Origin: Vreelandella populi
Lineage (GTDB): Bacteria; Pseudomonadota; Gammaproteobacteria; Pseudomonadales; Halomonadaceae
Direction of reading: 5' to 3'
Assembly (NCBI RefSeq): GCF_003989825.1
Contig: NZ_RZHE01000011.1
Location: 88,059-152,058 of the forward strand
Length of the DNA: 64,000 bases
Part shown: positions 53,520-62,616 of the stretch, piece by piece
Layout: every line of letters starts with the position of its first letter
How positions within the stretch are numbered: position 1 is the first letter of the stretch
Made by a program: the position numbers and the translations under genes
The notes under the pieces: generated by a model
What the model was told of the DNA's origin: nothing
Seen by the model: only the letters and a program-made list of their open reading frames with translations
Database searches by the model: none

Positions 53520-54113
53520 ATGTCAGCGCGTATTGCCACGGTTAGCCGTGATACGAATGAAACCCAGATTAAAGTCAGCGTCAACCTGGATGGCGAAGGC
53601 CATCTTCGCTGTGAAACTGGCGTTCCCTTTCTGGATCATATGCTTGATCAGGTTGCACGGCATGGAATGATCGACCTTGATATCCATGCCTCAGGCGATT
53701 TGCACATTGACGACCACCATACGGTCGAGGACCTGGGGATTACCCTGGGCCAGGCATTTAACGAGGCCATTGGCGACAAACGCGGTATCTACCGTTATGG
53801 CCATGCCTATGTGCCGCTTGATGAAGCACTCTCACGCGTGGTGATCGACTTCTCCGGCCGCCCCGGTCTTTACATGGATGTGGAGTTTACTCGCGCGACC
53901 ATCGGCCGTATGGATACCCAACTGTTTTGGGAATTCTTCCAGGGTTTTGTCAACCATGCCCGTGTGACACTGCATATCGACAACATAAAAGGCTTTAATG
54001 CTCACCATCAGGCTGAAACGATTTTCAAAGCCTTTGGACGTGCCCTGCGCATGGCTGTCGCCGAAGACCCACGCATGGCAGGGCAGATGCCTTCCACCAA
54101 AGGGAGCCTATAA
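53520..54113 (+). CDS. hisB: Imidazoleglycerol-phosphate dehydratase
   Basis: Dehydrates imidazole glycerol phosphate to imidazole acetol phosphate in histidine synthesis. At 197 residues it is the monofunctional form, without the histidinol phosphatase domain of E. coli HisB. Metal-binding motifs [35 protein letters not shown] and [14 protein letters not shown] are intact. The frame opens at 53457, but GGAGATG precedes the ATG at 53520, which is also the normal N-terminus. First gene of hisBHAF. Confidence 0.97.
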   Translation: MSARIATVSRDTNETQIKVSVNLDGEGHLRCETGVPFLDHMLDQVARHGMIDLDIHASGDLHIDDHHTVEDLGITLGQAFNEAIGDKRGIYRYGHAYVPLDEALSRVVIDFSGRPGLYMDVEFTRATIGRMDTQLFWEFFQGFVNHARVTLHIDNIKGFNAHHQAETIFKAFGRALRMAVAEDPRMAGQMPSTKGSL

Positions 54114-54177
54114 TGGCGTGCTGTAGTATAGGCAACAGTGCAAGCAACTGTTCGTTCACTCGCTTAAGGAGCGCTTC

Positions 54178-54819
54178 ATGACCATTGCTGTGATCGACTA
54201 TGGGATGGGAAACCTACATTCTGTCGCGAAGGCGCTCGAACACGTTACCCATGAAAATGTCATTATTACCCGTGACCCGCGGCGCATTTTAGGTGCCACG
54301 CGCTTGGTGCTGCCCGGCCAAGGCGCCATACGCGACTGCGTGGGTGAGCTTGAGCGCACTGAACTGCGTGGGCTGGTCGACGACGTGCTGACTCGTCAGG
54401 CCAAACCCTTGCTCGGAATCTGCGTAGGCCAGCAAATGCTTCTGGAGCGCAGCGAAGAGAACGGTGGCGTTGATTGCCTGGGCTTTTTCAAAGGCAGCGT
54501 TGATAAGTTCCCCACCGACATGCGCGATGAGCACGACCAGCGCCTGAAAGTGCCACACATGGGCTGGAACCTGGTCGAGCAGCATCACGATCACCCGCTG
54601 TGGGCCGGCATCGATAATAACGAACACTTCTACTTCGTACACAGCTACTACGTGAACGCGGCCGACGATGCCCAGGTATTTGGCACCACGCACTATGGCA
54701 AGGTAGGCGCTCACGTGGCGATTGGCCGTGACGCCACCTTTGCCGTACAGTTTCACCCGGAAAAAAGCTCCCGTGCGGGCCTGCGCCTGCTTGAAAACTT
54801 TGTCACCTGGACGCCTTAA
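54178..54819 (+). CDS. hisH: Imidazole glycerol phosphate synthase glutaminase subunit
   Basis: Supplies ammonia from glutamine to HisF, forming a heterodimer. The 213-residue class I amidotransferase has the triad C82 ([11 protein letters not shown]) and His/Glu in [17 protein letters not shown] precedes the ATG. It follows hisB by 64 bases and precedes hisA by 11. Confidence 0.97.
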   Translation: MTIAVIDYGMGNLHSVAKALEHVTHENVIITRDPRRILGATRLVLPGQGAIRDCVGELERTELRGLVDDVLTRQAKPLLGICVGQQMLLERSEENGGVDCLGFFKGSVDKFPTDMRDEHDQRLKVPHMGWNLVEQHHDHPLWAGIDNNEHFYFVHSYYVNAADDAQVFGTTHYGKVGAHVAIGRDATFAVQFHPEKSSRAGLRLLENFVTWTP

Positions 54820-54830
54820 GAGGTTTAGTT

Positions 54831-55577
54831 ATGTTGGTAATTCCTGCGATCGATCTCAAAGATGGCCAGTGTGTACGGTTGAAACAAGGGCGTATGGACG
54901 ATGCGACCTCTTACGGCGATGACCCAGTTGCGATGGCCGCGCGCTGGGTTGAAGCCGGTGCGCGTCGCCTTCATCTGGTCGATCTGAACGGCGCCTTTGA
55001 AGGCAAGCCAGTGAATGGCGAGGCTGTAACGGCCATTGCACGCGCCTACCCCAACCTGCCTATTCAAATTGGCGGCGGTATTCGCACTCCCGAGACCATC
55101 GAGCACTACCTGAATGCAGGCGTGTCTTACGTGATTATTGGCACCAAGGCCGTTAAAGAGCCCGCGTTTGTGGGCGAAATGTGCCGCGCATTCCCCGGCC
55201 ATGTGATTGTCGGGCTGGATGCTAAAGACGGCTTTGTAGCCACCGACGGCTGGGCGGAAGTTTCAAGTGTCAAAGCGGTCGATCTGGCCAAGCGGTTTGC
55301 CGATGATGGCGTATCCAGCATCGTGTATACCGACATAGCGCGCGACGGTATGATGCAAGGGGTTAACGTTGAAGCGACGGCTCAACTGGCGCGAGAAGGC
55401 GGCCTGCCGGTGATTGCATCTGGCGGCGTGACCAACCTGAACGATATTAAAGCTCTGTGCGATGTCGCCGATAGCGGTATTTTAGGCGCCATTACCGGCC
55501 GGGCGATTTACGAAGGCAGCCTGGATGTGGCCGAAGCCCAGCGGCTGAGCGACCAGTTAACCGGAGGCGGCGCGTGA
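54831..55577 (+). CDS. hisA: Phosphoribosyl-formimino-AICAR phosphate isomerase
   Basis: An (beta/alpha)8-barrel isomerase of 248 residues in histidine synthesis. It begins [20 protein letters not shown] with the catalytic Asp, and [20 protein letters not shown] and [16 protein letters not shown] are the phosphate-binding motifs. GAGGTTTAG precedes the ATG, and the stop overlaps the GTG start of hisF. Confidence 0.97.
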   Translation: MLVIPAIDLKDGQCVRLKQGRMDDATSYGDDPVAMAARWVEAGARRLHLVDLNGAFEGKPVNGEAVTAIARAYPNLPIQIGGGIRTPETIEHYLNAGVSYVIIGTKAVKEPAFVGEMCRAFPGHVIVGLDAKDGFVATDGWAEVSSVKAVDLAKRFADDGVSSIVYTDIARDGMMQGVNVEATAQLAREGGLPVIASGGVTNLNDIKALCDVADSGILGAITGRAIYEGSLDVAEAQRLSDQLTGGGA

Positions 55578-56347
55578 GTTTATCCAAGCGTATTATTCCC
55601 TGCCTGGATGTTGATGCCGGTCGGGTTGTTAAAGGTGTCAACTTTGTCGGCATTCGCGATGCAGGCGACCCGGTGGAGATTGCCCAGCGCTATAACCAGC
55701 AGGGTGCCGATGAAATCACCTTTCTGGATATTACCGCAAGCCACGAAGACCGTGACACCACGGTGGAAATGGTCGAACGCATTGCGGGGCAGGTGTTCAT
55801 TCCGCTGACCGTCGGCGGCGGGATTCGTACCTGCGATGATATTCGTACCATGCTGAATGCGGGCGCGGATAAGGTGTCGATCAATACCGCAGCGGTCACC
55901 AACCCCGAGTTCGTGCGTGAAGCGGCCGAGCGCTTTGGCAGCCAGTGCATTGTGGTGGCGATCGATGCCAAGCGAGTATCAGGTGAAGGCGAGCCACCAC
56001 GTTGGGAGATTTTCACCCATGGCGGCCGCCGCCCAACAGGGCTTGATGCCGTTGAGTGGGCGAAGAAGATGGTGGAATTCGGCGCCGGCGAACTGCTGCT
56101 CACCAGCATGGACCGCGACGGCACCAAGATTGGGTTTGATCTCGGTGTAACCCACGCGATTTCAGAAGCCGTGAGCGTTCCCGTCATTGCCTCCGGAGGG
56201 GTCGGCAACCTGGACCACCTGGTGGATGGCGTGCTCAAGGGCGGCGCCGACGCCGTGCTGGCGGCCAGCATTTTCCATTTCGGCGAGCACACTATCCCTG
56301 AAGCAAAACGTTATATGGCCGAACGCGGTATCGAAATGCGCCTTTAA
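55574..56347 (+). CDS. hisF: Imidazole glycerol phosphate synthase cyclase subunit
   Basis: The cyclase half of IGP synthase, a 257-residue barrel that uses HisH-derived ammonia. It begins [20 protein letters not shown] with the catalytic Asp; [18 protein letters not shown] and [16 protein letters not shown] are the phosphate sites. The GTG start at 55574 overlaps the hisA stop. Confidence 0.97.
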   Translation: MSLSKRIIPCLDVDAGRVVKGVNFVGIRDAGDPVEIAQRYNQQGADEITFLDITASHEDRDTTVEMVERIAGQVFIPLTVGGGIRTCDDIRTMLNAGADKVSINTAAVTNPEFVREAAERFGSQCIVVAIDAKRVSGEGEPPRWEIFTHGGRRPTGLDAVEWAKKMVEFGAGELLLTSMDRDGTKIGFDLGVTHAISEAVSVPVIASGGVGNLDHLVDGVLKGGADAVLAASIFHFGEHTIPEAKRYMAERGIEMRL

Positions 56348-56389
56348 TGGGCGCATTGACTGCACGCCCCTCCCATCCAGGAACTTCAA

Positions 56390-56896
56390 ATGTCACGTTT
56401 CACTCCATGGCTAGGAGGGCTTATGGGTATCTGGCTGAGCGCTTCGACCTCAGCCTTTGCCTTACCCGATTGGCCACCAACGCTCGCGTTGGACCATGCC
56501 CTGGTACAAACCAGCTTGCTAACCCGCCACTTTGATCCGCAGCCGGATCATAACAACCAACAGCACCTGATGGGCATTGAGCTGCATAATCCAGACCGCT
56601 GGCTGACGGGGGTGGGATGGTTCAAGAATTCCTATGAGCAGCCCACCTGGTATGTATATGCTGGGCGCGAATTCCCCCTCTGGCAGTTTGCCGAAGAAAT
56701 TAACGTTCGAGCCAAGCTGACCGGCGGTTTGCTGCGTGGCTATAAGGATGAGTATCGCGACAAGATTCCACTCAACCACCTGGAGGTCGCCCCGGTTCTA
56801 CTGCCCAGTATCGGCGTGCAGTGGGAGCGGTTTGAATCCGATTTAATCATCTTTGGCACCGCAGGCATGATGTTCACCGCAGGCCTGCGCCTGTAG
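56390..56896 (+). CDS. Small outer-membrane beta-barrel-like protein of unknown function
   Basis: A 168-residue exported protein: a signal peptide (LGGLMGIWLSASTSAFALPD) precedes alternating aromatic and polar stretches typical of a small beta-barrel (WLTGVGWFKNSYEQPTWYVY, KLTGGLLRGYKDEYRDKI, MFTAGLRL ending in a hydrophobic residue pair). The pattern N-S-Y, R-D-K-I and the C-terminal strand resemble pseudomonad small outer-membrane proteins distantly like PagP, but I do not assign a function. AGGA precedes the ATG. It lies directly after hisF, without an obvious terminator between. Confidence 0.65.
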   Translation: MSRFTPWLGGLMGIWLSASTSAFALPDWPPTLALDHALVQTSLLTRHFDPQPDHNNQQHLMGIELHNPDRWLTGVGWFKNSYEQPTWYVYAGREFPLWQFAEEINVRAKLTGGLLRGYKDEYRDKIPLNHLEVAPVLLPSIGVQWERFESDLIIFGTAGMMFTAGLRL

Positions 56897-56907
56897 CAGG
56901 CATCGCC

Positions 56908-57510
56908 TTACTCGGCGTCTTCTTCAAGGCTCAGACCCAGGTTACTGATACCATTATTGCGGCCTAACTGGCGTATTTCCTTGAGTGCGGCTTTGTTTAG
57001 CGGTTCACTTACTGCTTCCAACACCGCGTCTTGGAAATCGTTTTCGTCTTCCATTAGTGGATGATCACGAATCAGCAACGCAAGCTTTTGGGCATCCTCT
57101 TCGCCTTCGGTGAGCTCAATAAAAGCGCGTACCCCGGCGCGCGAAGTACGGCTGACATCCAGCACTGCTTCAGGGGAGTCACCCTGCAATGTGTCCAGCA
57201 GTGCCGAGATGGAGACAACGGCATCCAGCGCACGTCGGGCGCCAAAGCTTTCATCCTCAGCAGGGGGTTCGCATTCAGCCAGCTTTTCAGCCTGGCGGGC
57301 AAAATCGATGCTCGCCCCGGGTACACTTAACCTTTCCCAGACCAGATTAAGCACGGTGCGCAGCGTATGGCCATCGCCATGGCCGGTGGTTTGCTCATAC
57401 AGGGCGTAGTTGGGCAGCAGGCGCTCGCACAGCGCGGCCATAAATGCTTGCTGAGCCGATAGCGGGAGCAACTGCAACTGCTGGTAAAATCCTAAGGGCT
57501 TGGACGCCAT
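56908..57510 (-). CDS. DUF416 (YjaG-like) protein
   Basis: A 200-residue cytosolic protein of the DUF416 family, like E. coli YjaG. The N-terminal FYQQLQLLPLSAQQAFMAALCERLLPNYALY (in parts) and the acidic C-terminus are the family pattern. The function is unknown. It converges on the outer-membrane protein gene. Confidence 0.85.
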   Translation of the reverse strand: MASKPLGFYQQLQLLPLSAQQAFMAALCERLLPNYALYEQTTGHGDGHTLRTVLNLVWERLSVPGASIDFARQAEKLAECEPPAEDESFGARRALDAVVSISALLDTLQGDSPEAVLDVSRTSRAGVRAFIELTEGEEDAQKLALLIRDHPLMEDENDFQDAVLEAVSEPLNKAALKEIRQLGRNNGISNLGLSLEEDAE

Positions 57511-57622
57511 ACTGATTTCCTAACGCGCGATATTGGTGAAATGGGGGTAATACGTTATGGTCGCAACAGCGCTGTCATAAACCTGACAGCCTTGACTGTG
57601 TACGGCCGGCGAGGAGATTATC

Positions 57623-58315
57623 ATGCATATTCATCTGCTACAGCACGGCTCTGATCATGACCCTGCCCGCTTGACCGATTGGTTGAGCAGTATGGGGCAT
57701 AGTTACACCGTTTTTCATCTTTATGCGGGCGAACTCACCCCGCGCCCGGCGGAAAGCGATGCGCTGATTGTTCTGGACGGACCAGAAGCGTTTCTCAATC
57801 AGCCGCCTGCGTGGTTCAAAGCTGAAAACAAGTTGATCAATCGCTATCTGGACGGCCAAAAGCCCATCCTGGGCATCGGCCTGGGCGCACTTTGGATTGC
57901 CCAGGTGCTGGATGCCGTGGTAGCCCCTGGCACGTATCCAGAGCGAGGCTGGCATACCGTGTCGATGGCCCCAAAAAGCCCGTTTGACTTACCCGAGCAG
58001 TTTGAAGCCTTCATGTGGCATCGCCATGTATTCAGCCTGCCGGATAATGCCCTACCGCTCGGGGGAAGCCCTGCGGCGCCTTTACAGGGGTTTAGCTGGG
58101 ACAGCGGCCGCGTCATGGGTCTGCTTTGCCACCTGGAGATGACGCTTGGCAGCGCTACTCAACTGATAAATGGTAGCGAGGACACGATACCCGCTACGCC
58201 TGCAGCTAAACGCTTTGTACAGGACAACAGCGAGATCCTGGAGCAGGCGACCCGTTTTCAGCAGCTGGCCCCTCTGCTCGACCGGGTCATGACCCAGTGG
58301 CTTAAAGTGGCCTGA
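57623..58315 (+). CDS. Class I glutamine amidotransferase-like protein lacking the catalytic Cys
   Basis: A 230-residue protein with the class I amidotransferase fold: LIVLDGPEAFLNQP near residue 50, PILGIGLGALWIAQVL at the nucleophile elbow, and GLLCHLEMT at the His-Glu site (H170, E172). The elbow normally reads GxCxG; here residue 86 is Gly, so the nucleophile Cys is absent. The protein is therefore unlikely to have glutaminase activity and may be a pseudoenzyme or use another residue. GAGGAG precedes the ATG. It is convergent with selU. Confidence 0.8.
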   Translation: MHIHLLQHGSDHDPARLTDWLSSMGHSYTVFHLYAGELTPRPAESDALIVLDGPEAFLNQPPAWFKAENKLINRYLDGQKPILGIGLGALWIAQVLDAVVAPGTYPERGWHTVSMAPKSPFDLPEQFEAFMWHRHVFSLPDNALPLGGSPAAPLQGFSWDSGRVMGLLCHLEMTLGSATQLINGSEDTIPATPAAKRFVQDNSEILEQATRFQQLAPLLDRVMTQWLKVA

Positions 58316-59414
58316 CCCCCAACGGCTGCCCGGCACTCCACTGCCTGGCAGCCTCCAAGCAGCTGTCCCAATCGCCCACGTGAATATCCGGTGCCGCAGT
58401 GGCACGCTGTTTTTCAAGATGATAGCGATAAAGCGGATCGTAATACTCCGTCAAGAGCGGAGCAAGCCACGCCTCGTGGGCTTGAGGATTACCTTCACTA
58501 TGGGCGTTAAAGGCCATTGCCTGTAGGCGTTGTAATCGCTGTAGACGAGCATTGCCCAAGCGTTTTCCCAAACGGATTAACGCATTGCCCAACTGGCGCT
58601 GCATCAGTTCCCAGCCCTGCTGGGGCCCAAAGTGAGCAACATAATCCTTTTCCAGCTGAATAATATAGTCGTGCTGAAGCTGGTTAAGCCGCCAATCAAG
58701 CGGCATTTCTATTCGTACACGGGGCGCCTTCTGCATAGTGTGGTAAAAGGAGAGCGGTATATTGGCGTTGCCGATCTGCCGGGATTCGTCTTCAACCACA
58801 AGGCGCTCCGGCAAAGCGAGCAGCCTTGCTCCCAACGAGTGCTCAAAATCAATCTGCGTGGCAGGAGCTTTGGGCTTGCGGCCAAAGGCGGAGCCTTTAT
58901 GATTGGCACAGGCCTCAAGATCAACACCATTTTCCAATCGGTTGATCAACGTGGTTTTAGCACAGCCGGTTAGCCCGGCAACCACCAGCATGGGCTGCTC
59001 GGCCGCTTCCTCAATACGCTGGCACAACGCGTGGCGCATAGCCTTCCAGCCGCCTTCAATACGTGGTCTTTCAACCCCCACTTCTTGAAGCCATTGCTGG
59101 ACAATTTGCGAACGCAGCCCGCCGCGAAAACAGTAGATGACCGTGTTAGGATGCTCGGCAATATACGCCTGCCAAGCGGCAATACGCGCCTGCTTGATTT
59201 CACCGCTGACGAGCCGTTCCCCCAGCGCAATCGCCGCTTCCTGGCCCTGCTGTTTGTAAGCAATGCCCACATGACTGCGTTCTTCATCCGTCATCAAGGG
59301 AAGATTGACCGCGCCCGGCAGGCTACCTTGGGCAAACTCTACCGGGGCACGTACATCAATCAGGGGCCGCGCTTCGCTGATCAAGCGTAGGGATGAAGGT
59401 AGCGCTTCAGGCAT
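58302..59414 (-). CDS. selU: tRNA 2-selenouridine synthase
   Basis: Replaces the sulfur of 2-thiouridine in tRNA wobble positions with selenium from selenophosphate. The 370-residue protein has an N-terminal rhodanese domain with the active Cys in YCFRGGLRSQ (C95) and a P-loop-like GLTGCAKTTLI further on. The usual Gly before the Lys in the Walker A pattern is an Ala here. Its start overlaps the selD stop by a base, and the stop overlaps the convergent amidotransferase-like gene. Confidence 0.95.
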   Translation of the reverse strand: MPEALPSSLRLISEARPLIDVRAPVEFAQGSLPGAVNLPLMTDEERSHVGIAYKQQGQEAAIALGERLVSGEIKQARIAAWQAYIAEHPNTVIYCFRGGLRSQIVQQWLQEVGVERPRIEGGWKAMRHALCQRIEEAAEQPMLVVAGLTGCAKTTLINRLENGVDLEACANHKGSAFGRKPKAPATQIDFEHSLGARLLALPERLVVEDESRQIGNANIPLSFYHTMQKAPRVRIEMPLDWRLNQLQHDYIIQLEKDYVAHFGPQQGWELMQRQLGNALIRLGKRLGNARLQRLQRLQAMAFNAHSEGNPQAHEAWLAPLLTEYYDPLYRYHLEKQRATAAPDIHVGDWDSCLEAARQWSAGQPLGVRPL

Positions 59415-60451
59415 TATCCCACCATCTCAATCAACGCTTCACCTGCACGAGCCTTCATGACACCAAACGGCTCAAGAGATAAACCAAACTCCCGGCCAAT
59501 ACGCTCAACATCGTCTTCCCAGGCAGGATCTACGCTTAGCAATAAGCCGCCTGAGGTTTGCGGGTCGCATAGCCATTGCCAGTGGGCCTCATCCATATTA
59601 GGCAAACTTTTGCCTAACGCGTCGCGATTACGCAGCGTGCCACCGGGAACCGCACCCTGCCGGCGATACGCTTCGGCTTCCGCTAGCCGCGGCAGGCGAC
59701 GGAAATCAATCTGGGCCATAACGTTACTGGCGCTGCAAATTTCCGAAAGATGTCCTGCCAGCCCAAAGCCGGTAACATCGGTCATGGCATTCAGGCCTGT
59801 TACATTGGCAAGCGCGACCCCGATGCGGTTGGATTTCAGCATCGTTTCACGGGCCAGCCCATGATGCCCGTCTTCCAGCAGGCCACGTTTTTCTGCAGTG
59901 GTAAGTAACCCAACGCCCAAAGGCTTGGTCAAGAACAGCAGATCGCCCGGTTTGGCACGACTATTGAGCTTGAGTTTATCCAGATCGACCAGCCCGTTTA
60001 CCGCCAGACCGAAAATGGGCTCAGGGGCATCTATAGAATGCCCACCTGCCAAAGCGATACCCAACTCTCGGCACACGGCTTGGGCACCGGCCACCACATC
60101 GCCGGCAATATCCGCACCTAGTTTATCCAGCGGCCAGCCAAGAATACTGAGTGCCATGACCGGCGTGCCGCCCATGGCATAGATATCACTGATCGCATTG
60201 GTCGCAGCAATCCGCCCAAAATCAAATGGATCATCGACAATTGGCATAAAGAAGTCGGTGGTCGAGATCATGCCCCGACCATCGCCCAGGTCGTAAACGG
60301 CGGCATCTTCGCGGCCCTGGTTGCCCACGATCAGCTGCTTGTGCCCGGCGGGCGGCCCTGCCTTGGCAAGGATGCTATCCAGCACGTCAGGGGCAATCTT
60401 GCAGCCACATCCGGCGCCGTGACTGTACTGGGTTAAACGAATCGAACTCAT
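59414..60451 (-). CDS. selD: Selenophosphate synthetase
   Basis: Makes selenophosphate from selenide and ATP, the selenium donor for SelU. The 345-residue protein has GAGCGCKIAPDVL at the N-terminus, with the catalytic Cys (C15) and Lys (K18) in the positions of E. coli C17 and K20. DPFDFGRIAATNAISDIYAMGG (in parts) and the C-terminal DPQTSGGLL are intact. The ATG at 60451 begins the normal MSSIRLTQYS; the frame opens twelve codons earlier. Operon with selU suggests selenouridine synthesis is its main use. Confidence 0.97.
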   Translation of the reverse strand: MSSIRLTQYSHGAGCGCKIAPDVLDSILAKAGPPAGHKQLIVGNQGREDAAVYDLGDGRGMISTTDFFMPIVDDPFDFGRIAATNAISDIYAMGGTPVMALSILGWPLDKLGADIAGDVVAGAQAVCRELGIALAGGHSIDAPEPIFGLAVNGLVDLDKLKLNSRAKPGDLLFLTKPLGVGLLTTAEKRGLLEDGHHGLARETMLKSNRIGVALANVTGLNAMTDVTGFGLAGHLSEICSASNVMAQIDFRRLPRLAEAEAYRRQGAVPGGTLRNRDALGKSLPNMDEAHWQWLCDPQTSGGLLLSVDPAWEDDVERIGREFGLSLEPFGVMKARAGEALIEMVG

Positions 60452-60510
60452 GGCGTCTTTCCTTGGCAAGTAGATGTTTTTTTTCATGATGACTTAATAG
60501 CGTAGCCTAC

Positions 60511-61893
60511 TTACAGTGCCTCCAAGGCATCGCTGAGCTTATCCACGGCTATCACTTCCATGCCCTTGGGCGACTGTTTGGGCGCGTTGGCGCGCGGCAC
60601 AATAGCGCGCAAAAAACCGTGTTTGGCGGCCTCGGCAATACGCTCCTGACCGCTGGGCACCGGGCGTATCTCGCCGGAAAGCCCCACTTCGCCAAACACG
60701 ACCAACTCCTTGGGAAGCGCACGGTTCTGCAAGCTGGATACCACGGCAAGCAGCACGGCGAGATCCGCGCTGGTTTCCAATACCTTCACCCCTCCAACGA
60801 CATTCAAGAATACATCTTGGTCGCCGGTAAACAACCCGCCATGACGGTTTAAAACGGCTAGCAACATAGCCAGACGATTTTGGTCCACACCTACGGCCAC
60901 ACGGCGCGGATTGCCCAACGCAGACTCGTCCACCAGCGCCTGTACTTCCACCAGAATGGGCCGGGTGCCTTCCCATACCACCATAACCAGACTCCCCGGC
61001 GCCTGCTCCTCCTGGCGCGAAAGAAAGATGGCGCTGGGATTCTTGACCTCTTTGAGGCCCTGCTCAAGCATGGCGAAAACACCCAGCTCGTTGACTGCGC
61101 CAAAACGGTTCTTCTGGCCACGCAACGTGCGAAAGCGTGAGTCGGCGCCGCCTTCAAGTAACAGCGAGGCATCGATCATGTGCTCAAGCACCTTGGGGCC
61201 TGCCAGGGTGCCGTCCTTGGTGACGTGGCCAACCAGCAGCAGCACCGTATTGGTCTGCTTGGCAAAGCGAGTCAACGCTGCTGCAGACTCGCGCACCTGG
61301 GCAACTCCGCCCGGCGCTGAGCTGATATCTTCAAGATGCATGGTCTGAATAGAATCAATGACCAGTATTTCTGGTTTCTCACGCTCAGCCACGGCGAGAA
61401 TTGTTTCCACACTGGTTTCTGCAAGCATTTTCAAGCCGCTGGTAGGCAACTGCAGGCGGTGAGCGCGCATGGCTACCTGAGAGAGAGACTCTTCACCTGT
61501 GACATAGAGGATGCGCCGTTGCTGGGCTAGCTTACAGGCCGTTTGCAGCAGAAGAGTTGATTTACCTGCCCCTGGATTGCCACCGAGCAGTACCGCTGAA
61601 CCGGGTACAAGGCCACCGCCCAATACGCGGTCAAACTCGCTGAAGGTAGAACTGAGCCTGGGCACCTCGCTTAGGTCGACATTGCTTAGGTCAACCACAT
61701 CCCGGGAAAGATCACCCGCGTAGCCCGCCCTACCCGTGGCGGTAGTACCCCCGCCGGGGCGGGCGCTTGCCAGACGGACTTCACTTAGCGTATTCCACTC
61801 GTTACAACTGGAGCACTGACCCTGCCACTTACGATACTCCGCGCCGCACTCGGTACATACAAAGGCACTCTTGGCTTTTGCCACTGCGTTCAC
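60511..61893 (-). CDS. radA: DNA repair protein RadA
   Basis: A 460-residue RecA-like ATPase that helps branch migration during recombination. A zinc finger (CTECGAEYRKWQGQCSSC), Walker A GGNPGAGKST, the KNRFG motif in LRGQKNRFGAVNELG and a C-terminal Lon-like domain (DLAVLLAVVSSLQNRALP, GEVGLSGEIRPV) are all present. Confidence 0.97.
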   Translation of the reverse strand: MNAVAKAKSAFVCTECGAEYRKWQGQCSSCNEWNTLSEVRLASARPGGGTTATGRAGYAGDLSRDVVDLSNVDLSEVPRLSSTFSEFDRVLGGGLVPGSAVLLGGNPGAGKSTLLLQTACKLAQQRRILYVTGEESLSQVAMRAHRLQLPTSGLKMLAETSVETILAVAEREKPEILVIDSIQTMHLEDISSAPGGVAQVRESAAALTRFAKQTNTVLLLVGHVTKDGTLAGPKVLEHMIDASLLLEGGADSRFRTLRGQKNRFGAVNELGVFAMLEQGLKEVKNPSAIFLSRQEEQAPGSLVMVVWEGTRPILVEVQALVDESALGNPRRVAVGVDQNRLAMLLAVLNRHGGLFTGDQDVFLNVVGGVKVLETSADLAVLLAVVSSLQNRALPKELVVFGEVGLSGEIRPVPSGQERIAEAAKHGFLRAIVPRANAPKQSPKGMEVIAVDKLSDALEAL

Positions 61894-61951
61894 ACTCCCC
61901 TTACTGTTAGGTCATAAGTACTTCTTATGACCTCATGTCAGGCTCTAAAAT

Positions 61952-61980
61952 ACAAAAGGCGGCCAATGGCCGCCTTTTGT
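61952..61980 (-). terminator. Bidirectional hairpin terminator between the NlpE-like gene and radA
   Basis: Stem ACAAAAGGCGGCC with GGCCGCCTTTTGT and a three-base loop, 13 bases after the NlpE-like stop on the minus strand. radA begins further downstream, so it separates the two transcription units. Confidence 0.88.
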
Positions 61981-61993
61981 TGCTACCACTAAC

Positions 61994-62452
61994 TTACTGA
62001 CGCTGTAGCTGTAGCTGTAACATTTCGCCATTTTCAAAGCGACGGCGCTCAGGGTCGATCAACTCAAGCGTACGCTCATTAATACGCTGGAAGTAGTAAA
62101 TCTGGCCATCCCCATTAGGTGTTAGCTCATAAACGGTGGCGTCTGGATCAGATGGTGTACCATTTAGCACTTCCCAGTTGCCTGCATAGTTTTCAGGCGG
62201 TGGCGTTTGAGGATGGTTACGATAAGTGGCATCCAGCGTAAAAGTACGTTCTTCCGCCGCGCCTGTCTCCTCACCCACCATGGTGACATCCAGATCAATC
62301 CCGTCACAATTACGGCAAGGCAGCGTTCCTTGATAGTGCTGTTCTGATGCGCTCACGCCTGCATCACTTTCCTGGCCTGAAGGGCCGCCGGTTGCACAAC
62401 CAGCCAACAATGCCAACATAGCCGAACCGGCTAGCAAACTCCTGAATTGCAT
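61994..62452 (-). CDS. NlpE-like copper-resistance-type lipoprotein
   Basis: A 152-residue lipoprotein: signal peptide with lipobox LAGC, then GTLPCRNCDGIDLDVTM with the CxxC motif of the NlpE N-terminal domain. NlpE of E. coli senses envelope stress and contributes to copper tolerance. Here only the N-terminal domain plus a beta-rich part is present, so its role is inferred. AAGGAGAGA precedes the ATG at 62452; the frame opens earlier at 62533 but lacks a site. Confidence 0.85.
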   Translation of the reverse strand: MQFRSLLAGSAMLALLAGCATGGPSGQESDAGVSASEQHYQGTLPCRNCDGIDLDVTMVGEETGAAEERTFTLDATYRNHPQTPPPENYAGNWEVLNGTPSDPDATVYELTPNGDGQIYYFQRINERTLELIDPERRRFENGEMLQLQLQRQ

Positions 62453-62616
62453 TGGGTCTCTCCTTATCGTGTTGGACATACATTTCTTACGTGCGATTAT
62501 GACAGCATAACCGTTACAAGGTGCGACGCCCACCCCCTAGCCGCATGCGAATGCTTGCTCTTGAGCGATCATCAAGCGACCATGGCCTATTATGCAAGGA
62601 TAATCAGGTTACCCTC

